64,000 bases of DNA from JACCTU01 sp963700495 (GTDB taxonomy: Bacteria > Actinomycetota > Thermoleophilia > Gaiellales > Gaiellaceae), in contig CAVOXT010000005.1 of NCBI GenBank assembly GCA_963700495.1, positions 248,001 to 312,000 on the forward strand. The letters run 5' to 3'. A program made the translations under genes and the position numbers. This document shows positions 18,250-26,880 of the stretch, piece after piece. The notes beneath the pieces are model-generated. The model worked only from the letters and a program-made list of their open reading frames with translations. It did no database searches and was not told where the DNA came from. Each line of letters opens with the position of its first letter. Within the stretch, counting starts at the first letter, position 1.

Positions 18250-19212
18250 GTGAAGGCACTCGCGTCGTTGGCCATTGCTGCCGGCATCGCGGTGTGCGCC
18301 GCGCCGGCAGGTGCACAGGTTTCTGCTCTGGCCTGCGGCGACGTTGTGACGACGAACGTGACGCTGCAGGCGTCGCTGAGAGGCTGCTCGACCGGGCTGG
18401 TCATCGGTGCCGATGGGATCACCGTCAACCTCAACGGCTACTCGATCGAAGGCATCGGCGAGGGTGTCGGCGTCGAGGCGTCGGACAGATCCGGTGTCTC
18501 GGTCCGGAACGGCCGCATTCGCGGGTTCGCCACCGGCGTGAGCTTCTTCAATACGACCGGCTCGACGATCGCAGGCCTCCGAGTCCGCGACACGGGGCGC
18601 GGGATCTCGATCGGGTCGGTCCGTCCCGACCAGCCTGACGCGAACGAGGTCGCAGGAAACACGGTGACGAACTCCGACACCGGCATCTTTGCCTTTGGCT
18701 CAGGCGATGACATCGTGTCGAACACGATTCTCAGCGTCTCCGGAGCGGGCATCCTCTGTCGCGGCGCCGGCATCAGCCTGACGAGCCCGGTCAACCGTGT
18801 TACGAACAACCTGGTCGCTCGCAGTGGAGTCGGGATCTCGCTGCTCTTCTGCGTCGCAGACGTGAGCAGGAACACGGTCATGGCGAACGCGGTCGACGGG
18901 ATCCTGCGGACGGATTCACTCGGGCTCGTCGCCGCCAACTCGGCAATCGGCAACGGCGGTAGCGGGATCGCCTCGGTCGACAGTCACGGACTGTTTTCGA
19001 GAAACGTCACCATCGGAAATGGTGGCGACGGTCTATCGATCAGCGACACGTTTGCCTCACACGGCCCGTTCTACGAACTCGTGGGCAATCTCGCGATCGC
19101 AAACGGCGGCTACGGGATCAACACGAGTCTCGAGGGCGTGGTCGACAACGGCAGGAACCGGGCCTACGCGAACCGCGGTCCGAGCCAGTGCGTCGGAGTC
19201 GCGTGCAACTAA
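18250..19212 (+). CDS. Secreted right-handed beta-helix protein
   Basis: 320 residues from GTG 18250 (AGAGGA site upstream). A Sec signal peptide (LASLAIAAGIAVCAAPAGAQ) is followed by a repeated solenoid of ~22-residue turns rich in N, G, T and V, for example NEVAGNTVTNSDTGIFAF and SRNTVMANAVDGILR, typical of parallel beta-helix (NosD/PbH1) proteins. Four Cys may form disulfides. Such proteins bind or cleave polysaccharide; no catalytic motif is recognised. Isolated gene at the edge of the accessory region. Confidence 0.8.
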   Translation: MKALASLAIAAGIAVCAAPAGAQVSALACGDVVTTNVTLQASLRGCSTGLVIGADGITVNLNGYSIEGIGEGVGVEASDRSGVSVRNGRIRGFATGVSFFNTTGSTIAGLRVRDTGRGISIGSVRPDQPDANEVAGNTVTNSDTGIFAFGSGDDIVSNTILSVSGAGILCRGAGISLTSPVNRVTNNLVARSGVGISLLFCVADVSRNTVMANAVDGILRTDSLGLVAANSAIGNGGSGIASVDSHGLFSRNVTIGNGGDGLSISDTFASHGPFYELVGNLAIANGGYGINTSLEGVVDNGRNRAYANRGPSQCVGVACN

Positions 19213-19800
19213 CCGCGGCAGCTGCTACATCCGAAGGTCTCGCACGGAACCGTCCTTGACTGGCTTGTCGAACGGCCCGCAGTACGTGCAATCGCTCGGC
19301 TCGCGAGACGGCCTGAGCCGAACGTTCGTCAGGTTTAGATCCGTCTGATCCACAGCAGGCGAGTGCGGCGGCGCAGAGACCGATCTCGACGCAAACGCGC
19401 ACCAACGAATCGTAGAACCGCGTTACATCGGACAGTGAGTGCGGTTTCCTCGCTGCAACTCGCTTTACCGTCCCTTTACGCTGGAGCCCGCCCAACCTCT
19501 AGACATGCCCGTCCCTGTGGTCAATGATCCCTCCGGGAGAGGCTGGGGCGCGGGGCGGCCACTGGTGCCCCAGACTCCCCGTTTTGCGTTCCGGGTACCG
19601 CTCCTGCTCTTCGGGCCAGTTGCGCCGAAGCCTCGCGGCTGCCATCGTCGTTCGTGTCGATGGACGTGGCCGCACGTCCTGCGGCGGGGCGAGCTCTCCG
19701 GGGACCGTGTCTCTTCCCCTCCCCACGGAGGAGACTCGCCCTGCCTCCGCGCGCTCCTCGCTCTCTCAAGGGAGACGCCCGGCCGGCCGATGAAAGAGCG
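19213..19800 (+). other. Intergenic stretch without a supported gene
   Basis: 588 bases, strongly GC-rich with several inverted repeats on both strands. Open frames exist in many phases because stop codons are rare at this GC content; none resembles a known family. A structured RNA cannot be excluded but no known riboswitch consensus was matched. Confidence 0.4.
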
Positions 19801-20268
19801 GTGGGCACCCCATCGTCTCATCCCACATATGACCCGCAGGTCATCGAGCAGTTCGCGGAGAATCTCTACCGCAAGGCGTCGTCGTTCGTGGTCAGCTCGA
19901 TCATCATGGGTGCCGCGCTCGGTGCGGCGTTCGGCGCGGTGCCGCTCACGTCACTCGGAGAAGCCTGGCCGGTCCCGGCGCTCTTCGGGTTCGCGACGCT
20001 GATGATCGGAGCGATCTTCGGCGCGGCGATCGGCTACGTGGTCGGCGACACGCGCTCCTTCGGCTACAAGCTGCAGGCTCAATCTGCGCTCTGCCAGCTT
20101 CAGACCGAGCGAAACACGGCAGTGTTCGCGCACGCGATCACCGCCCGCGCCGCCGCGCAGTCTCAGCCGCAGCAGGCCGCCGCGGCTCAGCCGCAGCCTC
20201 ACGCCACACCGCCGTCCGCTTCGCCGGAGCCGCCGCTGTCGCCGCCGGTCTCGGCCCGCGTCGCGTAG
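19801..20268 (+). CDS. Membrane protein of unknown function
   Basis: 155 residues from GTG 19801. Two membrane segments with glycine zippers, FVVSSIIMGAALGAAFGAV and FATLMIGAIFGAAIGYVVG, separated by a short loop, then a helical part YKLQAQSALCQLQTERNT and a Gln/Pro/Ala-rich tail. No family recognised. A longer start is open upstream but its sequence looks non-coding. Convergent with the cupredoxin gene; the stop codons are adjacent. Confidence 0.6.
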   Translation: MGTPSSHPTYDPQVIEQFAENLYRKASSFVVSSIIMGAALGAAFGAVPLTSLGEAWPVPALFGFATLMIGAIFGAAIGYVVGDTRSFGYKLQAQSALCQLQTERNTAVFAHAITARAAAQSQPQQAAAAQPQPHATPPSASPEPPLSPPVSARVA

Positions 20269-20631
20269 CTACTTCGTGACCGTCAGCGTCGCGCGCATGC
20301 CGCGCGCCCTGTGGTCGGCGATCGTGCACCACAGCTGATAGCGCCCCGGAAAGAGCCGGAAGGAGATGCTGCTCTCGTCGCCGGGAAGGACCTCGGGCGT
20401 CCGGTACGTGCGGGCGCCGCTCGCGACGCGACGCAGTGCGAGATCGTGCGGATCTTCGCCCAGATTGACGAGCTGCACGATCGTGCGGCCCTGGCGCAGC
20501 TTCGTCCGCGAGAGCACGAACTCGAACTCGCTCGACGTCACCTGCATCCGGGACGGCGGTCGCTTGACGGCTGCATACGCGGCCGGGGCGACGACCGTCG
20601 CAACGACGAGCGCGAGCGAGACGACCCTCAC
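20269..20631 (-). CDS. Secreted cupredoxin-like protein
   Basis: 120 residues. N-terminal signal VVSLALVVATVVAPAAYA, then a cupredoxin beta-sandwich: VQLVNLGEDPHDLAL provides the first His, and YQLWCTIADHRARGMRA provides Cys, His and Met of a type 1 copper site (C-x4-H-x4-M). Likely an exported copper electron carrier or copper sensor. GTG start overlaps the DUF1501 stop as GTGA, making it the third gene of the DUF1800-DUF1501 operon. Confidence 0.82.
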   Translation of the reverse strand: MRVVSLALVVATVVAPAAYAAVKRPPSRMQVTSSEFEFVLSRTKLRQGRTIVQLVNLGEDPHDLALRRVASGARTYRTPEVLPGDESSISFRLFPGRYQLWCTIADHRARGMRATLTVTK

Positions 20632-21905
20632 TTCAGGAGCGCAGGCCGTGCGAACGACGCCGCGCCGGGGATGATCGCGGCGGCGTCGGTGTCGAACCAC
20701 TGCTCGAGCAGCGCGCTGTAAACGCCGCGGAAGTCGGCCGTCGCGCGCACGTTGCCCTGCTCGTCCAGCCCGCCGCCCAGGCCCGGGAACTCGCCGATGA
20801 TCTGACCGCGGACGCGCGACCCGATGAGCAAGCCGAGCCCGCCGGCGCCGTGGTCGGTCCCGTCCGCGCCGTTCTGGCGCGCGCGGCGCCCGAACTCCGA
20901 CCAGACGTGAACGAGCACCCGGTCGGCGAGGCCACGCGCCTCGAGATCGCGCTGGAACGCGACGAGCGAGTCGGCTGTCAGCTTGAGCGCGGTGGTCAAC
21001 TCGCCGGCCTGGTCGGCGTGCGTGTCGTACATCCCGGGCGCCTTCAGCGCCGCGCACCGAATCGGGAGCCCTGCGGCAAGCATGGCCGCGAGTCCCGCGA
21101 GCCGGCGCGGGAAGTCGTCCTCGGACTGCGGATACGACGGAGGGACCTGACCCACAGCCGCGCTCAGCCCCTGCAGCTCGCGACGCAGCCGGTGTGACTG
21201 CACGGAGGCCGTCGCGACCTCGCGGATCGCGCGGTCTCGGCTCTTGGCGTGTGCGGCCCCCAACTGGCCCACCGCATCGAGGATCCTGCTCTCGAGCGCG
21301 GTTTCGGCCCGTCGGGCCGCGAACGTGTAGCGGTCGGGGCCGTCGATCGAGGCGACCGGGACCTTCCCGGTCGCGAGCGCCGGCTGGAGACGGCTGTCGA
21401 GCGAGAGCCCCTGGAGCGGGTTGTCGGGCGCGCCGACCCGGTCGAGGTAGCGGCCGAGCCAGCCGGTCGCGAGCCCGGCGTTCGTCGCACCGACCTCCCA
21501 GTAGTGCCGCGAGGTGAAGTGCGACTTGTCCGGGCTCGTGTACCCGATCGCCGGGATCACGCTGACCTTGCGCTCGCCGTGCAGCTGCGCGAGCGACGCG
21601 AGCGACGGGTGCCACCGCAGCCGGGCGTCCTCCGCAAACGGAACGCCGGCCGACTGCGGCAGCGCGAGCGTGGGTCGGTACTGGTAGTAGAGCGGGTCGG
21701 CCGCGGGGAAGAGCATCGAGAGCGCATCGGCGCCGCCGTCGAGGAAGATCGAGACGAGGACGCGATCGCTCGTCGCCGCGCGCGCGATCCCCTCGTCGAG
21801 CTCGAGCACGCTCAACCGGTCGAGCCCGTACACCGTCAATGCGACGCCGAGTCCCTTCGAGAGGAGGCTACGTCGCGTCAGACCCGTTCCCGCAGGTGCG
21901 GGCAT
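20628..21905 (-). CDS. DUF1501 family protein (Tat-exported)
   Basis: 425 residues. Begins with a twin-arginine signal (LTRRSLLSKGLGVALTVYG), then SIFLDGGADALSMLFP and, near the C-terminus, VWSEFGRRARQNGADGTDHG, the DUF1501 hallmarks; the fold belongs to the alkaline-phosphatase/sulfatase superfamily. Always found next to DUF1800 genes, as here. Function unknown; presumed extracytoplasmic. ATG 21905 gives a compact signal peptide. Confidence 0.88.
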   Translation of the reverse strand: MPAPAGTGLTRRSLLSKGLGVALTVYGLDRLSVLELDEGIARAATSDRVLVSIFLDGGADALSMLFPAADPLYYQYRPTLALPQSAGVPFAEDARLRWHPSLASLAQLHGERKVSVIPAIGYTSPDKSHFTSRHYWEVGATNAGLATGWLGRYLDRVGAPDNPLQGLSLDSRLQPALATGKVPVASIDGPDRYTFAARRAETALESRILDAVGQLGAAHAKSRDRAIREVATASVQSHRLRRELQGLSAAVGQVPPSYPQSEDDFPRRLAGLAAMLAAGLPIRCAALKAPGMYDTHADQAGELTTALKLTADSLVAFQRDLEARGLADRVLVHVWSEFGRRARQNGADGTDHGAGGLGLLIGSRVRGQIIGEFPGLGGGLDEQGNVRATADFRGVYSALLEQWFDTDAAAIIPGAASFARPALLK

Positions 21906-21985
21906 CCCGTGCTCGATCGTCGGCAGCCCGTTGCCTGCGACCGCGTGCGAGCGGCCGAAGTCGTCGCATGCACACGCTCGCCGGT

Positions 21986-23311
21986 TCAACTCGTCTGGAC
22001 CTCCGGCGAGAGCGCGAGCAGCTGCCGCACCGCCAGGTCGGCGACTTCCGGCGAGCCGGACTTGAGCGCGTCGTGTGCGAGCCGCGTCGCGACGGTCCGG
22101 GTCGGCTTCGTCAGCGTGCGGATGCCGAGCCCTGCGGCAGCGCGGTCGACCAGCGCGGTCGCGTTCTTCGGGGTCGCGGACGATGCGGTCGCGCGAAGCG
22201 CGGCGCCCGCGACGAACCAGCGACCGCGAAACGTCGACGTGTCCAGCCACCGAGTGTCGTCCCAGCCGGCGACATTCGGCGGGCGAAACAGGCGCTGGCC
22301 CGCTACCGCGCCGAGGTTCGCCCAGTTCGCGCCCTGCACGCCGCGGCCGACAGCGCGCAGCAACCCGGCCGCGTAGACGACCGGCGGCTTGACCATCCGC
22401 GGACCCGTGTAGAGCGCGGGGTGCTGCAGGATCGCCTCGACGACGGGCCGCACCTGGTAGCCGTCGCGGTAGAGCGCCTCGAGCGTGCGCCGCGTCGCCG
22501 CGGGCGGCGCGGTCGGGATGAAGTAGCTCCACAGCTTCGCAACGAAGAACGAGGCGTGATTCGGGTTCTGGAGGCAGAGCCGACAGGCGTCCTGCCAGCC
22601 GAAGTTGCCGCTCTTGCCGAACACGGTCTTGACTCCGTCGTCGTGCAAGCGGGGGACGTAGCTGAACTCGTACGTCCCTTGCGCCGGGTTGCGCACGCCG
22701 CGCCAACCCGTGAGCGCACGCGCCTGCTCGCGGATGTCCTGTTCCGTGTACCCGCGGTTGACCCCGAGGGTGAACAGCTCCATCATCTCGCGCCCGTAGT
22801 TCTCGTTCGGCGAGCGCACGGTGTTCTTGTCTCCGTTGAGCCACCGCAACATCGCCGGATCCTTCGTCACGTCCTCGAGCAGCTGGGCGAACGAGCCGAG
22901 GGCGTGGCGCCGAAAGAGCTCGTTCTGATCGATCATCCCCTTCTGCGCAATCCCGCCGACGCGCTGCGTCGCGAACCAGTCGTGCCAGACGAGCGCCATC
23001 CGCTCGACGAGCGGGCGCGACGTCCGCACCATCCGATCGAGCCACCACATGTGGTCGTGGCCGGCCGCGTCGAAGGGCGCGAGCGGCCTTCCCTGGGCGT
23101 CCTGCGGCTCGGGACCGACCAGGCGCTCGTCTCCCGGCCGCGTCAGCGAGAGGACGGCACCACGGAGACCCTTCTTCGCGAGTCGTGCCGCCTCACCCTT
23201 CCGCGGGCCGAAACCGGCCCGCCAGAGCAGCCGCTCGGCCTGCGTCGCGCCGAACGAGCCGCGGTACGCGGGGACTGCTGCCACGAGCGTGTTGTAACGC
23301 CCATCGTGCAC
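21986..23311 (-). CDS. DUF1800 family protein
   Basis: 441 residues. Typical features: AERLLWRAGFGPRKGE near the start, ERMALVWHDWFATQ, SPNENYGREMMELFTLGV, TEQDIREQARALTGW and a PPNVAGWDDTRWLD segment. Usually exported together with DUF1501; no clear signal peptide here, so it may travel with its Tat partner. GTG 23311 start. First gene of the operon with DUF1501 (81 bases downstream) and the cupredoxin. Confidence 0.86.
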   Translation of the reverse strand: MHDGRYNTLVAAVPAYRGSFGATQAERLLWRAGFGPRKGEAARLAKKGLRGAVLSLTRPGDERLVGPEPQDAQGRPLAPFDAAGHDHMWWLDRMVRTSRPLVERMALVWHDWFATQRVGGIAQKGMIDQNELFRRHALGSFAQLLEDVTKDPAMLRWLNGDKNTVRSPNENYGREMMELFTLGVNRGYTEQDIREQARALTGWRGVRNPAQGTYEFSYVPRLHDDGVKTVFGKSGNFGWQDACRLCLQNPNHASFFVAKLWSYFIPTAPPAATRRTLEALYRDGYQVRPVVEAILQHPALYTGPRMVKPPVVYAAGLLRAVGRGVQGANWANLGAVAGQRLFRPPNVAGWDDTRWLDTSTFRGRWFVAGAALRATASSATPKNATALVDRAAAGLGIRTLTKPTRTVATRLAHDALKSGSPEVADLAVRQLLALSPEVQTS

Positions 23312-23333
23312 GCTTGGGTCAAGGGCTCGTAAA

Positions 23334-23371
23334 AGATCGTGAGCCGGGCCCGAAGGCCCGGCTCACGATCT
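23334..23371 (-). terminator. Strong terminator of histone-like gene
   Basis: Perfect 17-bp stem (AGATCGTGAGCCGGGCC and complement) with loop CGAA/TTCG; on the minus strand it is followed by TTTT. Lies 5 bases after the stop of the H1-like gene. Confidence 0.9.
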
Positions 23372-23376
23372 CGGAG

Positions 23377-24006
23377 CTACTTGCGACGCGTCGAGCGGCG
23401 AGTGCCGGTCGACTTCTTGCGCGCGCCGGCGGCCTTGCGGCGCGTGCTGGCCTTGCGTGCCACCGTCTTGCGTGCGCCCGCGACCTTGCGGCGCACGGTG
23501 GTCTTGCGTGCAGCGGTCTTGCGTGCTGCGGTCTTGCGTGCGCCGGCGACCTTGCGGCGCGCGGTGGTCTTGCGTGCGCCGGCGGCCTTGCGGCGCGTTG
23601 TGGCCTTGCGTGCTGCGGTCTTGCGTGCGCCCGCGACCTTGCGGCGCGCGGTGGTCTTGCGTGCGCCGGCGGCCTTGCGGCGCGTGGTGGCCTTGCGTGC
23701 TGCGGTCTTGCGTGCGCCCGCGACCTTGCGGCGCGCGGTGGTCTTGCGTGCGCCGGCGGCCTTGCGGCGCGTCGTGGTCTTGCGTGCAACGGTCTTGCGC
23801 GCGCCCGCGACCTTGCGGCGGGTGCTGGCCTTGCGCGTGCTGGTCTTTCTCGCACCGGTCTTGCGGGCACTCGTCGACTTCTTGCGTGTGCTCGCCTTGC
23901 GGGTGCCTGTTGCCTTGCGGCGTGTCGAGCTGCTCTTTTTCCGCGAGCCGCTCGTCCGCTCTCTGGTGCCGAGTTCCTCCTCGTCACCTGTCTCGACTTC
24001 GAACAT
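23377..24006 (-). CDS. Histone H1-like Lys/Arg/Ala repeat protein
   Basis: 209 residues. A short acidic head (MFEVETGDEEELG) precedes about 195 residues made of repeats such as ARKTTARRK-VAG and ARKATTRRK-AAG, resembling the C-terminal tail of histone H1, bacterial Hc1/AlgP and the basic tails of actinobacterial HU. Very basic and disordered; presumably a nucleoid-compacting DNA binder. The core is three tandem 29-residue units. A CBS-like gene ends 9 bases upstream in the same direction, so they are probably co-transcribed; a strong terminator follows. Confidence 0.85.
   Translation of the reverse strand: MFEVETGDEEELGTRERTSGSRKKSSSTRRKATGTRKASTRKKSTSARKTGARKTSTRKASTRRKVAGARKTVARKTTTRRKAAGARKTTARRKVAGARKTAARKATTRRKAAGARKTTARRKVAGARKTAARKATTRRKAAGARKTTARRKVAGARKTAARKTAARKTTVRRKVAGARKTVARKASTRRKAAGARKKSTGTRRSTRRK
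23554..23814 (-). repeat. Three 87-bp tandem repeats in H1-like gene
   Basis: Near-identical copies start at 23554, 23641 and 23728 (period 87 bp = 29 codons). Copies 1 and 2 differ at only a few positions; copy 3 diverges in its second half. Confidence 0.9.
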
Positions 24007-24015
24007 GCACTCCTC

Positions 24016-24234
24016 CTAGTTCGACATCTTTTCGACCGACTGGCCCGTCTGCGAATCTCGGCCGTGCTCGGCTACAGCGGTCTGCGCCAAGATTCCCACC
24101 TGACGACCGTCTTCCTCTACGAGGATGACGCGATCGGTGATCGTGGTAACGACATCTCTGTCTGCGATCACCGGCGTCGACGGTTCGACAACACGCGGTT
24201 TGTTCGTCATCGCGTCACGGACGCGCTTGCTCAT
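24016..24234 (-). CDS. Shortened tandem-CBS-domain protein
   Basis: 72 residues. The head (SKRVRDAMTNKPRVVEPSTPV) matches the start of a two-CBS-domain protein, and the tail (LVEEDGRQVGILAQTAVAEH, then a QTGQSVEKMS end) matches its end; the roughly 60-70 residues between them are missing, with a short ADRDVVTTITD bridge. Looks like an in-frame internal deletion. An adenosyl-ligand site between two CBS modules cannot form in one chain, though a dimer could rebuild part of it. First gene of the operon with the H1-like gene. Confidence 0.6.
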   Translation of the reverse strand: MSKRVRDAMTNKPRVVEPSTPVIADRDVVTTITDRVILVEEDGRQVGILAQTAVAEHGRDSQTGQSVEKMSN

Positions 24235-24281
24235 CGATCCTCCTCACGCATTGTAGTGCGCATTGTGCGCATTTTCCCGCG

Positions 24282-24315
24282 TGCATGTCGTTGCAAACAA
24301 TCAGAATGACATGCA
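24282..24315 (+). promoter_or_regulatory. Inverted repeat in divergent promoter region
   Basis: TGCATGTC at 24282-24289 and its exact complement GACATGCA at 24308-24315, spaced 18 bases, touching the GTG at 24316. Upstream are two direct copies of TGCGCATT. A candidate operator between the CBS/H1-like operon and the MmcQ-like gene. Confidence 0.4.
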
Positions 24316-24666
24316 GTGCGGACAGACGATGCAGTAACACGCGTGCGCGCGCGTGCACTTTCGTTGCCTGAAACCTACGAAGACGAACCGTGGGGTCATC
24401 CAGTATTCAAAGTGGCGAACAATCGAATGTTCGCGACGATGAACGTGCACGACGGCGTCGTGCACGTCACGCTCAAGTTGACGCCGGAAGAACGCGACGT
24501 TGCGTTGCAGCTCCCGTTCGTCGACATTGCGCGCTACGTCGGTCGCTACGGTTGGGTGACGGCGCAGATCCGCGACGACGAAGCACTGGAGGCCGTCCTC
24601 GAATGGCTCCTCGAGTCCTACTGGCTGCGTGCTCCTGCGGCGCTTCGGAAAGCCGTCGAGGAGTGA
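24316..24666 (+). CDS. MmcQ/YjbR-family protein
   Basis: 116 residues with the CyaY-like fold of the MmcQ/YjbR family: LSLPETYEDEPWGHPVFKV, then ATMNVHDGVVHVTLKLTPEE, RYVGRYGWVTAQI and a C-terminal LLESYWLRAPAALRK. Described as 'DNA-binding' by family name, with little direct proof. GTG 24316 start. Confidence 0.82.
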   Translation: MRTDDAVTRVRARALSLPETYEDEPWGHPVFKVANNRMFATMNVHDGVVHVTLKLTPEERDVALQLPFVDIARYVGRYGWVTAQIRDDEALEAVLEWLLESYWLRAPAALRKAVEE

Positions 24667-24681
24667 GAGCGATCCGCGGCC

Positions 24682-24822
24682 TCAGGGGCCGCGCCGGAGC
24701 CATTCGGCGCCGGGGTGGTCCTGCTCCTCCGGCTCCCCGCTCGTGGGATCGGGCACGGGCGAGTCGGCGAGCTCGTCGTTTCGATCGTCGTCGCGAGGGT
24801 GTTCCGTATCCTCTTCGGGCAT
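24682..24822 (-). CDS. Possible 46-residue acidic protein
   Basis: ATG overlaps the thrS ATG on the other strand (CATG). Encodes a very acidic Asp/Glu/Pro-rich peptide opening MPEEDTEHPRDDD. A GC-rich inverted repeat (GCGGCC..GGCCGC) sits at its end between the convergent genes. No family known; may be a chance frame. Confidence 0.3.
   Translation of the reverse strand: MPEEDTEHPRDDDRNDELADSPVPDPTSGEPEEQDHPGAEWLRRGP
24807..24812 (+). promoter_or_regulatory. -10 box of thrS (leaderless)
   Basis: TATCCT, 8 bases before ATG 24821. Confidence 0.5.
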
Positions 24823-26713
24823 GAAGGTCGTCCTACCCGACGCAAGCGAGCTCGAGCTTCCGGCCGGCGCGACCGGGCTCGACGCGGCGCGCGCGATCGG
24901 GCCGAAGCTCGCCGAGCAGGCAGTGCTGCTCCGCTCGAACGGGCGTGTGCAGGACCTGCGGCTCCCGCTCGAGGACGGGCAGCGCATCCAGATCGTCACG
25001 ACCCGCGACAAGGACGATCCGGACGCGCTCTACGTCCTGCGCCACTCGGCGGCGCACCTGCTCGCCGAGGCCGTCCGCCGTCTCTACCCCGGCGTGAAGA
25101 TCGCGATCGGGCCGCCGATCGAGAACGGCTTCTACTACGACTTCGAGTTTCCCGAGCCGATCCGCGAAGAGGACCTCGAACGGATCCAGGCCGAGATCGA
25201 CCGCCTGCTCGAGGAAGGCCGCGAGTGGACGCGTGAAGAGGTCTCGGCCGAGGAGGCGAAACGCGTGTTCGCGGAGCAGGGGGAGGAGTACAAGGTGGAG
25301 CTCGTCGACACCGCCGAGGGCCCGATCAGCTTCTACACGCAGGGCGACTTCACCGACCTCTGCCGCGGGCCGCACCTGCAGAACTCGAAGCCGATCAAGG
25401 CGCTCAAGCTGACCGGACTCGCCGGCGCGTACTGGCGCGGCGACGAGCGCAACAAGCAGCTGACGCGGATCTACGGGACCGCCTTCTACTCGCAGGAGGA
25501 CCTCGACCGGCATCTCGAGCGATTGGAGGAGGCGCGCAAACGTGACCATCGTCGGCTCGGCCGCCAGCTCGACCTCTTCCATCTCGCCGAGAACTCGCCG
25601 GGCTCGCCGTTCTGGCACCCGAAGGGGATGGTGATCTGGAACGCGCTCGAGGACCTGCGCCGGCGCGAGAACCTCAGGCGCGGTTACTCCGAGGTGAAGA
25701 CCCCGCTGCTGTACGACATCCAGACGTACATCACGTCGGGCCATTACGACAACTACAAGGAGAACATGTTCTTCGTCGAGACCGGCGGCGAGGAGCAGCT
25801 GGCGCTGAAGCCGATGAACTGCCCGGGTCACATGCTTCTGTTCGGCTCGGCGCTGCGCTCGTACCGAGACCTGCCGATCCGCTACGCGGAGTCCTCGACG
25901 CTGCACCGCAACGAGCCGGGCGGGACGCTGCACGGGCTCCTCCGGGTTCGCCACATCACGCAGGACGACGCGCACGTCTTCGTGACCGAGGACCAGATCC
26001 AGCACGAGATCGACTCGATGATCGACTTCGCGAGGTTCCTCTACGACCAGTTCGGGCTCACGCCCCGTGCGGAGCTCTCGACGCGGCCGGAAAAGCGCCT
26101 CGGCACCGACGAGCAGTGGGACCGGGCGGAGGCTGCGCTCGAGAGCGCGCTCCGCCGCCACGACATGGACTACGTCGTCAGTCCGGGGGAGGGCACGTTC
26201 TACGGCCCGAAGATCGACCTGCACATGACCGACGTGCTCGGCCGCTCCTGGCAGATGGGGACGATCCAGCTCGACTACCAGATGCCGATGCAGTTCGGCC
26301 TGACGTACATGGGCGCAGACAACCGAGAGCACACCCCGGTGGTGATCCACCGCGCGCTGCTCGGCTCGCTCGAGCGGTTCATCGGGATCCTGATCGAGCA
26401 CTACGGCGGCGCCTTTCCGTTCTGGCTCGCGCCGGTCCAGGTGCGGGTGATCCCGGTCGGCGAGGATCACCGCACGGCGGCGTACGAGGTCGCCGAGGCT
26501 CTGAGCAAGGCGGGGTTCCGCGTCGACGTGGACGACCGCGACGAGACCGTAGGGAGGCGGATCCGGGACTCCGAGCTCGAGAAGGTCCCGAAGACGATCG
26601 TCTACGGCGACCGCGAGTCGCCCGCCTCGCTGTCGATCCGCGACCGGGGCGGGGAGCGCTACGAGAAGCGGCTCGTGGACTTCGTCGCCGAGCTTGCTAC
26701 TCTGCGGTCCTGA
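24821..26713 (+). CDS. thrS: Threonine--tRNA ligase
   Basis: 630 residues, class II synthetase charging tRNA-Thr. Domain order: N-terminal TGS domain (to about residue 60), editing domain with RHSAAHLLAEAVRR and the HxxxH/CxxxH zinc-like site (CRGPHL), catalytic core with motif 2 (RNEPGGTLHGLLRVR) and the zinc ligand in MNCPGHM, motif 3 (ALLGSLERFIGILIEH), and the anticodon-binding domain (PVQVRVIPVGEDH to DRDETVGRRIRDSE). Length is normal. ATG 24821 starts directly at the TGS strand and follows a TATCCT box. Leads into the infC-rpmI-rplT group, a standard order. Confidence 0.97.
   Translation: MKVVLPDASELELPAGATGLDAARAIGPKLAEQAVLLRSNGRVQDLRLPLEDGQRIQIVTTRDKDDPDALYVLRHSAAHLLAEAVRRLYPGVKIAIGPPIENGFYYDFEFPEPIREEDLERIQAEIDRLLEEGREWTREEVSAEEAKRVFAEQGEEYKVELVDTAEGPISFYTQGDFTDLCRGPHLQNSKPIKALKLTGLAGAYWRGDERNKQLTRIYGTAFYSQEDLDRHLERLEEARKRDHRRLGRQLDLFHLAENSPGSPFWHPKGMVIWNALEDLRRRENLRRGYSEVKTPLLYDIQTYITSGHYDNYKENMFFVETGGEEQLALKPMNCPGHMLLFGSALRSYRDLPIRYAESSTLHRNEPGGTLHGLLRVRHITQDDAHVFVTEDQIQHEIDSMIDFARFLYDQFGLTPRAELSTRPEKRLGTDEQWDRAEAALESALRRHDMDYVVSPGEGTFYGPKIDLHMTDVLGRSWQMGTIQLDYQMPMQFGLTYMGADNREHTPVVIHRALLGSLERFIGILIEHYGGAFPFWLAPVQVRVIPVGEDHRTAAYEVAEALSKAGFRVDVDDRDETVGRRIRDSELEKVPKTIVYGDRESPASLSIRDRGGERYEKRLVDFVAELATLRS
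26698..26703 (+). promoter_or_regulatory. -10 box for infC operon
   Basis: TACTCT inside the last codons of thrS. It would start a transcript near 26710 with a leader of about 170 bases before infC. Confidence 0.4.
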
Positions 26714-26880
26714 CCAAAGCAGGAGCGGACCCGTTCCTCACCCGGCGAGCAGAAGCAGGCTCCGCACGGGTTCAACCGAGTGACCAGACGACGGTTGTCT
26801 GATTCGGAGAAATGGGGCCGCTGCTTGCAGCGGCGTTTGTCGTTCGATGAGGAGGAGCAACTGAGCTTGGTGAACAGTCT
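26714..26880 (+). promoter_or_regulatory. infC leader with hairpin and mini-ORF
   Basis: Leader between thrS and infC. Hairpin GCCGCTGC-TT-GCAGCGGC at 26817-26834 followed by GTTTGT looks like an attenuator. AGGAGGAG at 26850-26857 is too far (23 bases) from the infC GTG, but well placed for a five-codon frame beginning TTG/GTG at 26867/26870 whose TGA overlaps the infC GTG (GTGA). IF3/L20 leaders are known autoregulatory sites in other bacteria; a role here is inference. Confidence 0.45.

Noticed and set aside
19480..19790. Possible riboswitch or structured RNA
   Set aside because: A GCCACTGG segment recalls a cobalamin riboswitch core, but the other conserved boxes and the expected arms are missing.
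23185..24309. Long plus-strand frame (374 residues) of Leu/Ala/Cys-rich repeats
   Set aside because: It is the antisense shadow of the H1-like repeat gene; the minus strand has the start, operon partner and terminator.
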